Shown here: piece after piece, positions 34,629 through 43,162 of the stretch
How positions within the stretch are numbered: the stretch's first letter is position 1
Layout of the letters: every line of letters begins with the position of its first letter
Assembly (NCBI RefSeq): GCF_008642315.1
Contig: NZ_CP029192.1
Coordinates: forward strand, 372,001-436,000
Length of the DNA stretch: 64,000 bases
Reading direction: 5' to 3'
Origin: Streptomyces venezuelae
GTDB lineage: Bacteria > Actinomycetota > Actinomycetes > Streptomycetales > Streptomycetaceae
Position numbers and translations under genes: made by a program
Notes under the pieces: model-generated
Database searches by the model: none
The model's input: only the letters and a program-made list of their open reading frames with translations
Told to the model about the DNA's origin: nothing

Positions 34629-34924
34629 ATGAGCCTCTCCCCCCGACAACCCCGCACCACGGCAACCGCATCACACCGCGCGCCGGAGTGGTCATCACCC
34701 TGGCCGTTCCAGGGGGCGGATGCCCGCGTTGACGGCGGAGAGCACGCCGAGCATGGCCAGGGCCTGACACCGGCCGAGCGGTCACGAACTTCGTCTGCAT
34801 CACCCTCGCGGGCCCCGCCGTACTGACCGTCTTCCGCCGCGCCGCACGCAAGGCCCGCTTCCAGGCCCCGATTCGGTTCGTCCGCCGGACCACAGCGGGC
34901 CACGACGAGCTGTCCGGCCGGTAA
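34629..34924 (+). pseudogene. Scrambled remnant of an ECF transporter membrane (S) component
   Basis: Three pieces of one gene can be read. The N-terminal piece MSLSPRQPRTTATA starts at 34629 and continues, after a frame change, as ITPRAGVVITLA. The C-terminal piece GRAVTNFVCITLAGPAVL then FRRAARKARFQAP ends at 34924. Between them, on the opposite strand (about 34767-34706), lies QALAMLGVLSAVNAGIRPL, a typical internal stretch of ECF S components. A small inversion with loss of most of the gene explains this. It follows the ATPase remnant, as in intact ECF loci. Confidence 0.55.
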
Positions 34925-35065
34925 CGGGAGAGCCGCTGCCGCTCCCCCTGGGACCATGGACGTCGCTTCGGTCTGAACGCATGAAGTAACGGGCCTGGCA
35001 GGGGGACGAGTTGGTGGATTCGCCCGATGGGTCGCGCGTCCTGGTGCGGGTTAGCTTCACCTGAC

Positions 35066-35087
35066 GGACGGACCACGGGGTCCGTCC
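35066..35087 (+). promoter_or_regulatory. Hairpin in the leader of the EamA transporter gene
   Basis: GGACGGACC and GGTCCGTCC form a perfect 9-bp stem with an ACGG tetraloop, ending 33 bp before the ATG at 35121. There is no T run, so it is not a simple terminator. It could be an operator or a leader structure affecting translation. Confidence 0.35.
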
Positions 35088-35120
35088 AGCGCTGCGCTGA
35101 GAGGACGGGCGGGCCTACAC

Positions 35121-36122
35121 ATGCGACCCACATCGGATGACAACAAGCGGGAGCCGGCCGGTGGAGTCGGCCTGATCGCGGCTGCCGCCGTGCTGTGGGG
35201 GACCGTCGCACCGGCACAGCTGCTGGCCGACACCTCGGTCGACCCCGTGACCCTGGGAGCCTGCCGGATGCTGCTGGGAGGCATGGCGCTGGGGCTGTTC
35301 ACCGTGCGCGTCGCGGGTCTGCGGACCTTGTTGCTGCCCGGGGTGCGTGGCTGGATGCCGGTGAGCGTGGCGGTGACCGCGTCGTTCCAGGCCTGTTTCC
35401 TGGTCGCGGTCGACCGGTGCGGGGCGGCGCTGGCCACCGCGGCCGCCTTCGGCACCGTGCCTGTCGTGGCCGGGCTCTCGGCGCGGCGGCTCGGCGGGGA
35501 CCGGCTCGGCCCCCGCTGGGCAAGCGCGACGGCCTGCGCGGTCGTGGGGCTCGCGCTGCTGCTGCTCCCCGGTGCGGGTGCCCGTGTCGATGCCGCGGGG
35601 GTGGCGCTCGGGTGCGTGGCGGGTGCGAGCTTCGGGGTGTACATCGCGCTCACGCGGCGGATCGCCGTGCTCGGTGCGGATCCCTCGGCGGCCGCCCCGG
35701 TGAGCGTGGTGTGTGCCGGTCTCCTCGTGTCGCCGTGGCTGGCCGTCCGGCCTGATGGCCTCGCGCGGCCGGAGAGCCTGCTGCTGGTCGGCTATCTGGG
35801 CCTGGCCACCACGGCCTTGGGGTACCTGCTGTTCACCAAGGGGGTGGCCCGCGTCAGCGGTGCGACGGCGGGCACTCTCAGTTTGATCGAACCGCTGGTG
35901 GCGGCGGGTCTGGGAGTCGTACTGCTGGGAGAGCGGCCCGGCCTGCTCGCGGCCGCCGGAGCGGCACTGCTGCTGGGCGGTCTGGTGGTGACCTCGATGC
36001 CGTCCCGGGGCCGGGGCGAGGCGGAGCGGCGAAAGGAGCCCCGGCTCCGGGACGACGGCGGCAGCTGCCACGCTGTTCAGGACCGGCCCGTGGTGACCGG
36101 GCGGCGATCCGAGGGCGGGTGA
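35121..36122 (+). CDS. EamA/DMT-family membrane transporter
   Basis: A 333-residue inner-membrane exporter of the drug/metabolite transporter superfamily. It has ten hydrophobic segments in two five-helix EamA repeats. The first starts at GLIAAAAVLWGTVAPAQLLA (residue 17), the second at GVALGCVAGASFGVYIALTR (about 165). A long hydrophilic tail follows from residue 295. The substrate is unknown; relatives move amino acids, nucleobases or drugs out of the cell. Four strong promoter-like elements were not found, and the gene has no operon partner. Confidence 0.88.
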   Translation: MRPTSDDNKREPAGGVGLIAAAAVLWGTVAPAQLLADTSVDPVTLGACRMLLGGMALGLFTVRVAGLRTLLLPGVRGWMPVSVAVTASFQACFLVAVDRCGAALATAAAFGTVPVVAGLSARRLGGDRLGPRWASATACAVVGLALLLLPGAGARVDAAGVALGCVAGASFGVYIALTRRIAVLGADPSAAAPVSVVCAGLLVSPWLAVRPDGLARPESLLLVGYLGLATTALGYLLFTKGVARVSGATAGTLSLIEPLVAAGLGVVLLGERPGLLAAAGAALLLGGLVVTSMPSRGRGEAERRKEPRLRDDGGSCHAVQDRPVVTGRRSEGG

Positions 36123-36163
36123 GCCCGGCGCCGCCCCCGGGCCCTGCCGGAGGGCGAGGACCG

Positions 36164-37552
36164 TCAGCGGTCCTGGTAGGAGGCCATCGCGTCGTTCACC
36201 CGGGCGGAGAAGAACAGGGGTCCGATCGCGTCGGCCCAGGCCATGCCCTCGCCCGTCAACCGCACCAGGTCCGACTGCTCGGTCCGCGTCCAGTCCCGCG
36301 CGGCGAGCAGCGCGAACTGCTCGGGGTAGTCCCCCTCGGGGGAACTGCCGAATTGGCGCCGGTAGGCGTCGCGGGACAGCCCGCCGGATTCGAGGAGGGT
36401 CTGCAGGACGTACATCCTGCGCCGCTCGTCGCCGTCCATCTCGAACACCCACTGGGCGCGGCGGAACTGCTCGGTGGGGGTGGCGATGTAGTCGTCGATG
36501 ATCCGGCGTACCTCGGGCACCGCCACGGCGTAGTCGGTGGTGTAGTGCAGGTCGGTGGTGAACGAGCGGGCACCCACGCCCAGGCCGACCATTCCGGCCT
36601 GTTGGTTGTACTCGCTGATGCTGGTCTCGTCCGCGCCCTGCACGGCGGCGGTGCCGGGGCGCCTGAAGACCCGCATGGACGTCTGCTCGTATCCCGCCGC
36701 CAGCAAGTGGTCCCGGCCGAAGCGGTAGAGCCGCAGCCGCTGCTCGTCCCAGAGCGCGCCGTCCTTGTCGTGGCGCGCCATCAGACCGGTCAGCGGGCGG
36801 ACGTACAGCGGATAGAGGTAGATCTCCTCCGGCTCCCAGGCCAGGGCCGCGTCCAGCGAATAGCGGAAGCTGTCCTCGGTCTGGCCGTCGATACCGTAGA
36901 TCAGGTCGATGTTGAGGACCGGGAAGGCCGCCTCCTTGAGGAGCTTGAGGGCCCCTTCGACCTCCTCGCGCTTCTGCGGCCGGACCGCGGCGCGCGCCTC
37001 GGCGTCGATGAAGCTCTGCACTCCGATGCTCAGCCGGGTCGCGCCGCGCTCCTTTAGTACCGCGATCCGGTCGGCGGTCGCGGTGGCCGGGGAGGTCTCC
37101 ACGGACCACGGCACAGCGGCGAGGTCCGCGCCCATCACGTCCTCGCAGATGGTGCACAAGCGGGTCAGTTCGGCGGCCGTCAGATACGTGGGTGTGCCGC
37201 CGCCGAACGCCGCGAGGGCGAAGCGGACCGGGTCCCCCTTGACCTCGAGCGCCTCACGCGTGACCCGGGCCTGGCGTTCCAGCGTGGCGAGGAACGCCCG
37301 GGTGACGTCCTCGGGCGCGCCCGTGCGGGTGAACAGGTTGCAGAACCCGCAGCGCATTTCGCAGAACGGAATGTGCACATACAGGGAGAGGGCGTCCAGC
37401 CGCTCGCGCGACCACAGGTCGCGCAGCAAAGGGCCGTCTTCCAGGAGACGGTAGGACTTCTGATGCGGATAGGCGTACACGTACTGCTTGTAGGGCGTCT
37501 CCGGCTCGGCCGAGCCGGACGGAACTAACGGAAGCGGGACAGTAGTCGCCAT
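36164..37552 (-). CDS. STM4012-family radical SAM protein
   Basis: A 462-residue radical SAM protein related to HemW/HemN. The cluster motif is HIPFCEMRCGFCNLFTR near residue 62 (CxxxCxxC plus HemW-like context). The SAM and barrel motifs AAFGGGTPTYL near 112, RLSIGVQSF near 169 and LIYGIDGQTEDS near 212 follow. The start region, with KQYVYAYPHQKSYRLL, is diagnostic of the STM4012 group, whose members usually sit in a STM4011-4014 cluster. Those partners are absent here. It is divergent from a DUF1152 gene. The reaction is unknown. Confidence 0.85.
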   Translation of the reverse strand: MATTVPLPLVPSGSAEPETPYKQYVYAYPHQKSYRLLEDGPLLRDLWSRERLDALSLYVHIPFCEMRCGFCNLFTRTGAPEDVTRAFLATLERQARVTREALEVKGDPVRFALAAFGGGTPTYLTAAELTRLCTICEDVMGADLAAVPWSVETSPATATADRIAVLKERGATRLSIGVQSFIDAEARAAVRPQKREEVEGALKLLKEAAFPVLNIDLIYGIDGQTEDSFRYSLDAALAWEPEEIYLYPLYVRPLTGLMARHDKDGALWDEQRLRLYRFGRDHLLAAGYEQTSMRVFRRPGTAAVQGADETSISEYNQQAGMVGLGVGARSFTTDLHYTTDYAVAVPEVRRIIDDYIATPTEQFRRAQWVFEMDGDERRRMYVLQTLLESGGLSRDAYRRQFGSSPEGDYPEQFALLAARDWTRTEQSDLVRLTGEGMAWADAIGPLFFSARVNDAMASYQDR

Positions 37553-37808
37553 GAAGCGGAAGGTTCCTTTCGGTGCGAAATCATCGATCGCGCCCACCGG
37601 TAACCGTACGTACGCCGCTCCTGCGCAGCGACGGTGCGAACCTCCCAATATCGCGGCCCGGCGAGAATCGAATTGGGACCTTCGCTGTATTGCCCCATTC
37701 TGAATTCTGTACTTCCCCTGCACTCCGGGGATTTGTCTCCACCCGACTCGGGCCCGGTTTCATCATTCCTGGCGCGGCGCGTTCAGCTGATGCGATACCT
37801 GTGATGCC

Positions 37809-38921
37809 ATGACGAACCTTCTGATAGCCGCGGGCGGTGGCGGCGATGTCATCACCACCACCGCGGTCCACGCAGCCCTGCACGGCGTTGGATCCCCCGC
37901 TCTCGTCCTCACGTACGCCTGGGAGCGGCTGACCGTCGACCCGGTCCCGGGGCCCCGGCGCGCCTCGGACTTCACGGACACCGTGGCCGCCGGATCCGTA
38001 CTGCGTCTACTCACCCCCGCCTCGGCCCCCGTGCCGCCGGCCGGTTCGTCACTGCCCCGGCTCGCGGCCGACCTGCCGGTGCGCCTCGGGCTGCTCGACC
38101 CCTACGACGGAGCCGTGGGCCTTGCCCGCCAGGTCGAGGAGGCCGCCGCGTACTGCGGCGCCACCCGGATCGACATCGTCGACGTGGGCGGAGACATCCT
38201 GACCGACGGCACCGAACCCACCCTGCGCAGCCCGCTGGGCGACGCGCTGGTGCTCGCCGCCTGCGCAGGCACCGGCCTGCCGGCCCGCGTCCACGTGGCC
38301 GGTCCCGGCCTGGACTGCGAGATCCCCGAGAAGGATGTGCTGCGCCGCCTGGAGGGGACGCCACCGGCCATGACCCTGACGCCGCGGCACACCGGTGTCG
38401 TGGAGCACGTCTTCGACTGGCATCCCTCCGAGGCGAGCGCGCTCGTGGCGGCCGCCGCCCATGGCGTACGAGGGGTGTGCGGCATCCGGGACGCACCGCA
38501 GCCGGTCCCCCTGACCGACACCGGTGCGTGCGTGTACCGGCTGCCGCTGGCCCGCGCGCTCGCCCTCAACCCCCTGGCGCGTGCGCTGCGGGACACCACC
38601 GCCCTGGCCCGGGCGGAGGACGTCAGCCGACGCGTCTGCGGCTTCTCCGAGATCGCCCGCGAGCGCGAGCGCGCCCGCACGGGCACATGGCGCGATCCCG
38701 CCAGCGGAACTCAGCGGGCAAGGGGCTCCCGCACGACCTTGGCCGACCGGTTCACCCACTGGTCGGCGCAGATCGCGGGGCACGGCATCCAGTACGTGAC
38801 CACACGTCGCGTCCGCGAGGAACTCGACCTGACCGCAGATGAGTTCAGCCGACTCCGTGACCAGCAACGGCACGGTCGCACGGGGGATGCGGGGAGCCCG
38901 TTGTGGAGAGTGGAGCAGTAA
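37809..38921 (+). CDS. DUF1152 family protein
   Basis: A 370-residue cytosolic protein whose N-terminus LLIAAGGGGDVITTTAVHAAL is the hallmark of DUF1152, a Rossmann-like domain of unknown function found in archaea and actinomycetes. Further family stretches are IDIVDVGGDILTDG near 123 and SPLGDALVLAACAGTGLP near 144. No ribosome site precedes the ATG at 37809, and a possible -10 element (GATACCT) ends about 10 bp upstream, so a leaderless transcript is plausible. It is divergent from the radical SAM gene. The function is unknown. Confidence 0.82.
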   Translation: MTNLLIAAGGGGDVITTTAVHAALHGVGSPALVLTYAWERLTVDPVPGPRRASDFTDTVAAGSVLRLLTPASAPVPPAGSSLPRLAADLPVRLGLLDPYDGAVGLARQVEEAAAYCGATRIDIVDVGGDILTDGTEPTLRSPLGDALVLAACAGTGLPARVHVAGPGLDCEIPEKDVLRRLEGTPPAMTLTPRHTGVVEHVFDWHPSEASALVAAAAHGVRGVCGIRDAPQPVPLTDTGACVYRLPLARALALNPLARALRDTTALARAEDVSRRVCGFSEIARERERARTGTWRDPASGTQRARGSRTTLADRFTHWSAQIAGHGIQYVTTRRVREELDLTADEFSRLRDQQRHGRTGDAGSPLWRVEQ

Positions 38922-38939
38922 CGAGGAAGACGGTGAAGC

Positions 38940-39460
38940 GGGAGCGGACGTACGACAGCACCGAACTGTCTTGACTGCGGGACCGGCTCGGCCGCGCGGA
39001 TGTCGGTCCTGGACCCGTGGTGTCCGAGCTCGTGCGAGCGGATATGCGGAGCGGAAGAGCCCCGGTTCCTCCTGGGCGCGGTCCACGACGAGGGGTCGTC
39101 GGCGTCGGCCACCCTGACGGGGCCGCCGATCACCGCGTTCGTCCGACAGGAGACGAGCCGGACGTCGATGGCCGGACCGTCGCACATCGTGACCTTGTAC
39201 CAGCCGTTGACCGCCCCCACATTGCGGAAGGGGCGACGCGACGAGCACGTCCCGTCCGCGTCGGCGTCCGCATCAGCGTCACCCGAACGGAGTCCCGCCG
39301 CCGGTGGATCGCCTGCACCCGGCACACAGCGGCACCCGCGGGCGGCGGCGCCCTGGGCGGGCGCTCGCGGCCCTTCTCGGCACGGCGCCGGGCGATGAGA
39401 CCGACCTGCTTGTCGCCCCGGTCGGCCGCGGCAAGCAGGGCTGGCTGAGGTGCGTATCAA
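38940..39460 (-). other. Region with doubtful, possibly decayed coding sequence
   Basis: Between the DUF1152 gene and the hydrolase gene lie about 630 bp without a convincing gene. On the minus strand the part at about 39240-39000 reads FRNVGAVNGWYKVTMCDGPA and IDVRLVSCRTNAVIGGPVRV, which looks protein-like. The sequence on either side is low in complexity (a DADADADAD run near 39270) and no start site fits. It may be a relic of a secreted protein; I cannot name a family. Confidence 0.25.
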
Positions 39461-39554
39461 CGCGGGAGGGTCGGGCCCAGGCCTCGCACTGTCACGCGGT
39501 GGGGCGTCCCGCGGGTGATCGGGGACGAAGTCGATTTTCGGGCCGCGCAGATGG

Positions 39555-40331
39555 TCAGGCTGCTGGTGCGAATGCCGTGATTGCGTCGACGAGGTCGGCC
39601 GGAGCTTCCAGCGGGATCAGGTGACCCGTGTTCGGAATCACCGTGAAATCGGCTCCGGAGAGGTAGGGCACCAGGTTGTTGACGAGCACGTCGACGGGCT
39701 CGACATGGTCGTTCTCCCCGGCGACGACGAGGGCGGGGACGCTGATCATGCGGGTGTGCTCGCAGACGTCCTCCGCGATACCGCGCAGCGGCCACTCCGT
39801 GCGGGCGGCGTCGGTGCTGGCCCGCGAGTCGGTCGCGATCTGCGACTTGATCGATTCAGGCAGCTCGGTCGCGGTGAGGATGTGATCCCGTGCGCCGGCG
39901 ACGGACTCGTCGGAGTCGTAGGCGTGGGAAAGGCCTTCCCGGTACTCGGGAGTGATCCCTGCGGCGGGCTTCGCCGGACCGGAACCGACGAGGATGATCC
40001 CCCGGAGGCCGACGGGCCGGGTCGCCGCGATGAGCTGCGCGACCTTGCCACCCATGGAATGTCCGACGAGGACGTAGTCGGTGACGCCCGCGTCGGCGAT
40101 CACGGCGAGCGTGTCATCGGCGAGTTGGCGGAGGGTGTAAGGGCCGGCCAGGTTGCTCGAGCGACTCCACCCGCGGAAGTCGACAGTGAGCATGTCGCGT
40201 CCCGCCAGGCGGTCGACGACGAGGTCCCAGGTGCGGGCGGATCCACCCCAGTAGTGCAGAAACACCAGGGTCGGTCCGGTCCCCGGCCGGTGGTCATAAA
40301 CGGGCAGTAGCGGCTGCTGCGTCGTGTTCAT
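39555..40331 (-). CDS. Alpha/beta hydrolase
   Basis: A 258-residue alpha/beta-fold hydrolase. The oxyanion HGxx-like region is FLHYWGGSARTW near residue 24, the nucleophile elbow is LVGHSMGGKVAQL near 90 (Ser), a candidate acid lies in VAGENDHVEP near 204, and the catalytic His is in PNTGHLIPLEAP near 234. There is no signal peptide. Its substrate is unknown; relatives include esterases, haloperoxidase-like enzymes and C-C hydrolases. The ATG at 40331 follows GAGAG. It is divergent from an AraC-type regulator that likely controls it. Confidence 0.88.
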   Translation of the reverse strand: MNTTQQPLLPVYDHRPGTGPTLVFLHYWGGSARTWDLVVDRLAGRDMLTVDFRGWSRSSNLAGPYTLRQLADDTLAVIADAGVTDYVLVGHSMGGKVAQLIAATRPVGLRGIILVGSGPAKPAAGITPEYREGLSHAYDSDESVAGARDHILTATELPESIKSQIATDSRASTDAARTEWPLRGIAEDVCEHTRMISVPALVVAGENDHVEPVDVLVNNLVPYLSGADFTVIPNTGHLIPLEAPADLVDAITAFAPAA

Positions 40332-40349
40332 CGTGAATCTCTCGATCAG

Positions 40350-40370
40350 TGTTCTGGGGCGGTTGTTCTG
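40350..40370. promoter_or_regulatory. Direct repeat in the hydrolase/araC control region
   Basis: TGTTCTG occurs at 40350 and 40364, 14 bp apart, just upstream of the hydrolase start and ahead of the divergent AraC-type gene. AraC proteins often bind direct repeats of this kind. The assignment is by position only. Confidence 0.3.
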
Positions 40371-40443
40371 TGTGTCCATTGAATCTCTGCCGCTGTGCCG
40401 GGGCATCGGCAGGACTGGTCGCCTGATGGTGGAAACTGGACAG

Positions 40444-41271
40444 ATGACTGTGATCCGGCAGATGACCTACCAGCCCGTCGGGCGCCGTGCCGCCACTGTC
40501 GAAACCATGACGTTCGACCGCCTTCGCGAGCTGAACGACGGCGGGACACAGCGTGCCGACTTCCACGTCCTCGCCGTCGTCGATGCTGGGCACGGATCCG
40601 TCACCGTGGACTTCCTCCGACACCCGCTCCAGGAGCGGTCCGCGGTGTGGGTCGCTCCTGGAGCTGTGCACCGATGGGATGACATCGCTGGCGTGGCTGG
40701 GCACGTCGTGCTGTTCGTGCCGACCGCGCCGGTCACCCACGCCACCCGGGAGCTCGTCGGGTCCCCGGACCTGGTTGCACACTGGAACATTCCCGACGCC
40801 GACTGGCCGTTCGTCGACACCGCCCGCAACCATCTCCTCCTCGAAGCATCCGCCCCACCAGGGGATGGCTCGACGGAGCTGCCCGAGATCCTGCTCTCCG
40901 CGCTCATCGCCCGGCTCCGGCCCCCGCACGCCGAAGCACGGTCGATCAATCCGGTGTTCAGACTGTTCCGGTCCAGCGTCGAAGCGCACTACCGGGAACA
41001 TCACGACGCCGGCTACTACGCCCGGACACTGGGATACGCGCCCCGCACCCTCTCAAGAGCGGTGCAGCAGGTCACCGGCCGCAGCGCGAAGGCGTACATC
41101 GTCGATCGGATCGTCCTGGAAGCCAAACGGCTCCTCGCACACGACCGCCTCACCGCGGCCGCCTGCGCCAACACGCTCGGCTTCCCCGACGCGTCCAACT
41201 TCTCGGTGTTCTTCCGGAAGGCGACAGGCATGCGCCCGGGCGCATGGCAGGCGACGGTGGCCGTCGAGTGA
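40444..41271 (+). CDS. AraC family transcriptional regulator
   Basis: A 275-residue regulator. The N-terminal half is a cupin-like sensing domain (DFHVLAVVDAGHGSVTVDF near 39, WVAPGAVHRW near 69). The C-terminal half holds two HTH units: GYYARTLGYAPRTLSRAVQQ near 194, then AAACANTLGFPDASNFSVFF and KATGMRPGAW at the end, the AraC signature. The start is uncertain: ATG at 40444 is taken from family alignment, and ATG at 40426 is an alternative; neither has a strong ribosome site. The divergent hydrolase gene is the probable target. Confidence 0.85.
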   Translation: MTVIRQMTYQPVGRRAATVETMTFDRLRELNDGGTQRADFHVLAVVDAGHGSVTVDFLRHPLQERSAVWVAPGAVHRWDDIAGVAGHVVLFVPTAPVTHATRELVGSPDLVAHWNIPDADWPFVDTARNHLLLEASAPPGDGSTELPEILLSALIARLRPPHAEARSINPVFRLFRSSVEAHYREHHDAGYYARTLGYAPRTLSRAVQQVTGRSAKAYIVDRIVLEAKRLLAHDRLTAAACANTLGFPDASNFSVFFRKATGMRPGAWQATVAVE

Positions 41272-41339
41272 GGGGGCTTACTTAAGAAGGGCACTCAAAT
41301 CCATGATCACAGAGCGTTGCACCTCCGTGATCGCCAGGA

Positions 41340-41739
41340 CCCAGTACCCGCCTCGCTGTTTGAGTACCACCGCGCCTATCTGCGCGGACTCTTGTCGTCG
41401 ACGCCGAAACACAGGCCCTGGTGACAGCTCAGGGACTCGGACTCGACGATGTGCCCGCGGCCGACCGGGTGGTCCGGCTCAAGAGGACGGCCAACCTGGC
41501 CAAGGGAGGCGTCGCCGTCGACGTGACGAGCAGCCTGCACCCGGACTTCGGCCCATGGGCCGCGTCCGTGGAAGCTCTTCGGCACGAGAATCCTCGCCAT
41601 CGACGCCCTGTGCGTCACCCCGCGGGACCCGCCGACGGCCGCCACCATCCTGGAGGTCAACACCGCGCCGGAGTGGGTCCACCACACGTTCTCCCGCGAG
41701 GGCACCCACGACATCGCGACGCGCATCCTCCGCTCCTGA
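41340..41739 (+). pseudogene. ATP-grasp ligase relic (C-terminal part)
   Basis: Pieces of one ATP-grasp protein can be read in three frames. The first is PVPASLFEYHRAYLRGL near 41343. The second is VVDAETQALVTAQGLGL then RTANLAKGGVAVDVT and SSLHPDFGPWA from 41394. The third, after a frameshift near 41570, is KLFGTRILAIDALCV, then TILEVNTAPEWVHHTF and ending THDIATRILRS at 41739. The LEVN motif is the metal-binding end of the ATP-grasp fold, as in cyanophycin-synthetase or glutathione-synthetase-like ligases. At least two frameshifts and the missing N-terminal half make it a pseudogene. Confidence 0.65.
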
Positions 41740-41910
41740 TTCGGCCTGTGAGGCCATGGCTGTGCGCCCCAGGGCCAGTTTCCGCCCACGCGGCCCAGTC
41801 GCCACCTTGCGGGTCAGGATCCTCCCGTGGCGGCACCGGATTCGGAGCCGTCTCGATCAGGTGCACGAGCGTCCGGTCGATCTCCTCCTCGCTCGCGTCC
41901 CATCGGACCG

Positions 41911-42046
41911 TGCGCGGACGAGGACCTATTGGCCCGCGTCACGAGCGTCGTCGACTCCGACAGCCACGTCGACGGCCCCACGCTCGACTGGTTGGACCGA
42001 CGCCTCGCCGAACACCGCCGCGCCGAGAACGTCATCGGCTCGCGTC
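41911..42046 (+). pseudogene. Fragment of an XRE/TPR-type regulator
   Basis: The plus strand reads CADEDLLARVTSVVDSDSHV and DGPTLDWLDRRLAEHRRAE, then NVIG. This is the linker between the HTH and TPR parts of a common streptomycete XRE regulator family. Nothing of the HTH before it or of the TPR part after it remains, and the frame runs into unrelated sequence. Confidence 0.4.
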
Positions 42047-42109
42047 CGTCCGGCTTACCACCCGCACCTCGTGCCCGGCGGCCTCCAACGCCGTCACGGC
42101 GATCTTGTT
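42035..42109 (-). pseudogene. Fragment of an NmrA/epimerase-like oxidoreductase
   Basis: The minus strand reads NKIAVTALEAAGHEVRVVSR then TDASR before a stop at 42032. It resembles the first strand and helix of an NmrA-like protein with the glycine-rich loop deleted (the usual form has a GATGxxG segment after KIAV). It is only 25 codons and has no flanking homology, so it is a relic at best. Confidence 0.3.
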
Positions 42110-42255
42110 GGTCGCGGACAGGTTCCGCGTGGAGTCATCGCGCGCACCGGCAGGTGAAACGGCCGACGACCACCTGACTCCTGGATGGACTACCGGCGGC
42201 GCCGGTGGCCGGCAGCTCGAAGAGCCTGGTTCGCGGGCGTGGCCCACCCCCTCTC

Positions 42256-42351
42256 GCGGACGCCTTCGGGTCCGACGAGCAGAAGGCGATGCGCTACGCG
42301 GACTCCCCACGAGCCCTACTGGAACAGGCCGCTGAACAGAACCTTCGATGA
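42256..42351 (+). pseudogene. Unidentified C-terminal gene fragment
   Basis: The frame ADAFGSDEQKAMRYADSP then RALLEQAAEQNLR ends in TGA at 42351. It has normal coding character, but the upstream frame breaks near 42255. I do not recognise the family. With the fragments before it, it forms a stretch of decayed genes between the AraC gene and the gene at 42395. Confidence 0.25.
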
Positions 42352-42394
42352 AACCTGCTCGACCAGGACGCAGCGTGAAGGGAATCATGGAGGA

Positions 42395-42931
42395 GTGACG
42401 TCGACCGAAGCAGCAGCCATCGCTCTCCAGGACCATGCCGCCCTCTGGAGCATTGCGGAAATCCGTGCCAGCGATGTCGTGCATGCCGCCTGTGATGCGC
42501 TTGTCACCGGACTCGACACCCCCGGCCTTCGCGTCCTCGCCGCCTGCACGCGCGCCGAAGCGGACTACGACGTCCACGACCTGCTTCCCGAGGCACTCAG
42601 CGAACTTGGCCTCTCCTTCTATCCGGTCGGCAGCGAGGCCGGCGAGGAAGCCGCCGCCCGAGCCCTCGCGCGACGCATGCTCGCCGGAGAGCTCACGCCT
42701 CGGGAGTTCACCTTCCGGATTCACCAGCGCCACGGACATGAACTGCCCCTGACCGAGCGCCTCGCTGAACTCGACGACGAGTACGACGTCCTCGAGTACG
42801 GCGACAGAACCGTGGACCAGGTTGATGCCGAGGTGGCGGCCGAAGCCCGCCGCCTCGCAGCCCACCCCATGGTGTCCGCCGAGCAGCGGGGCGTAGGGGG
42901 TGGCTCGTGTTCCCCGGATACTGCCGGGTGA
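42395..42931 (+). CDS. Hypothetical cytosolic protein
   Basis: A 178-residue acidic, mostly helical protein that I do not recognise. Features are ALWSIAEIRASDVVHAACDA near 15, LRVLAACTRAEADYDVHDLL near 44, and many Glu/Ala residues in the C-terminal half (VDAEVAAEARRLAAHP). There is no signal peptide or membrane segment. The GTG at 42395 has GAAGGGA about 12 nt upstream; GGAGGAG lies too close to it. Codon use is normal. It is flanked by a relic region and a secreted protease gene. Confidence 0.55.
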   Translation: MTSTEAAAIALQDHAALWSIAEIRASDVVHAACDALVTGLDTPGLRVLAACTRAEADYDVHDLLPEALSELGLSFYPVGSEAGEEAAARALARRMLAGELTPREFTFRIHQRHGHELPLTERLAELDDEYDVLEYGDRTVDQVDAEVAAEARRLAAHPMVSAEQRGVGGGSCSPDTAG

Positions 42932-43162
42932 GCAACGCCTGGGATCCCCCCGCTTCCCGGTGACCTTCGCATCGGCGGCACCCGTGATGGGCGTGAGCGT
43001 GGATGGCATGGAGGGGCAGTGCGAGGTCTGTGGTTCGTGGCTGTCCCGTGATAGGGATGAGGCACTTTTCTCCTCTCTGGGTGTTGTCCGGCGACGTTGA
43101 CCTGTGGCTTCGTCCCGGGCGCTCGGCCCGGTCGCCCCCAGCCTCACTCGGGAAGTGATCGC

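Noticed and set aside
35041..35110. ACCTGA and CTGAGAGG strings resembling parts of a TPP riboswitch before the EamA gene
   Set aside because: The two conserved blocks are in the wrong order and the remaining THI-box elements are missing.
35115..37157. Long minus-strand open frame opposite the EamA and through the radical SAM gene
   Set aside because: It is a shadow caused by high G+C third positions. The translation is Arg/Gly/Pro-rich without domains, while the EamA gene and the radical SAM frame have clear family motifs.
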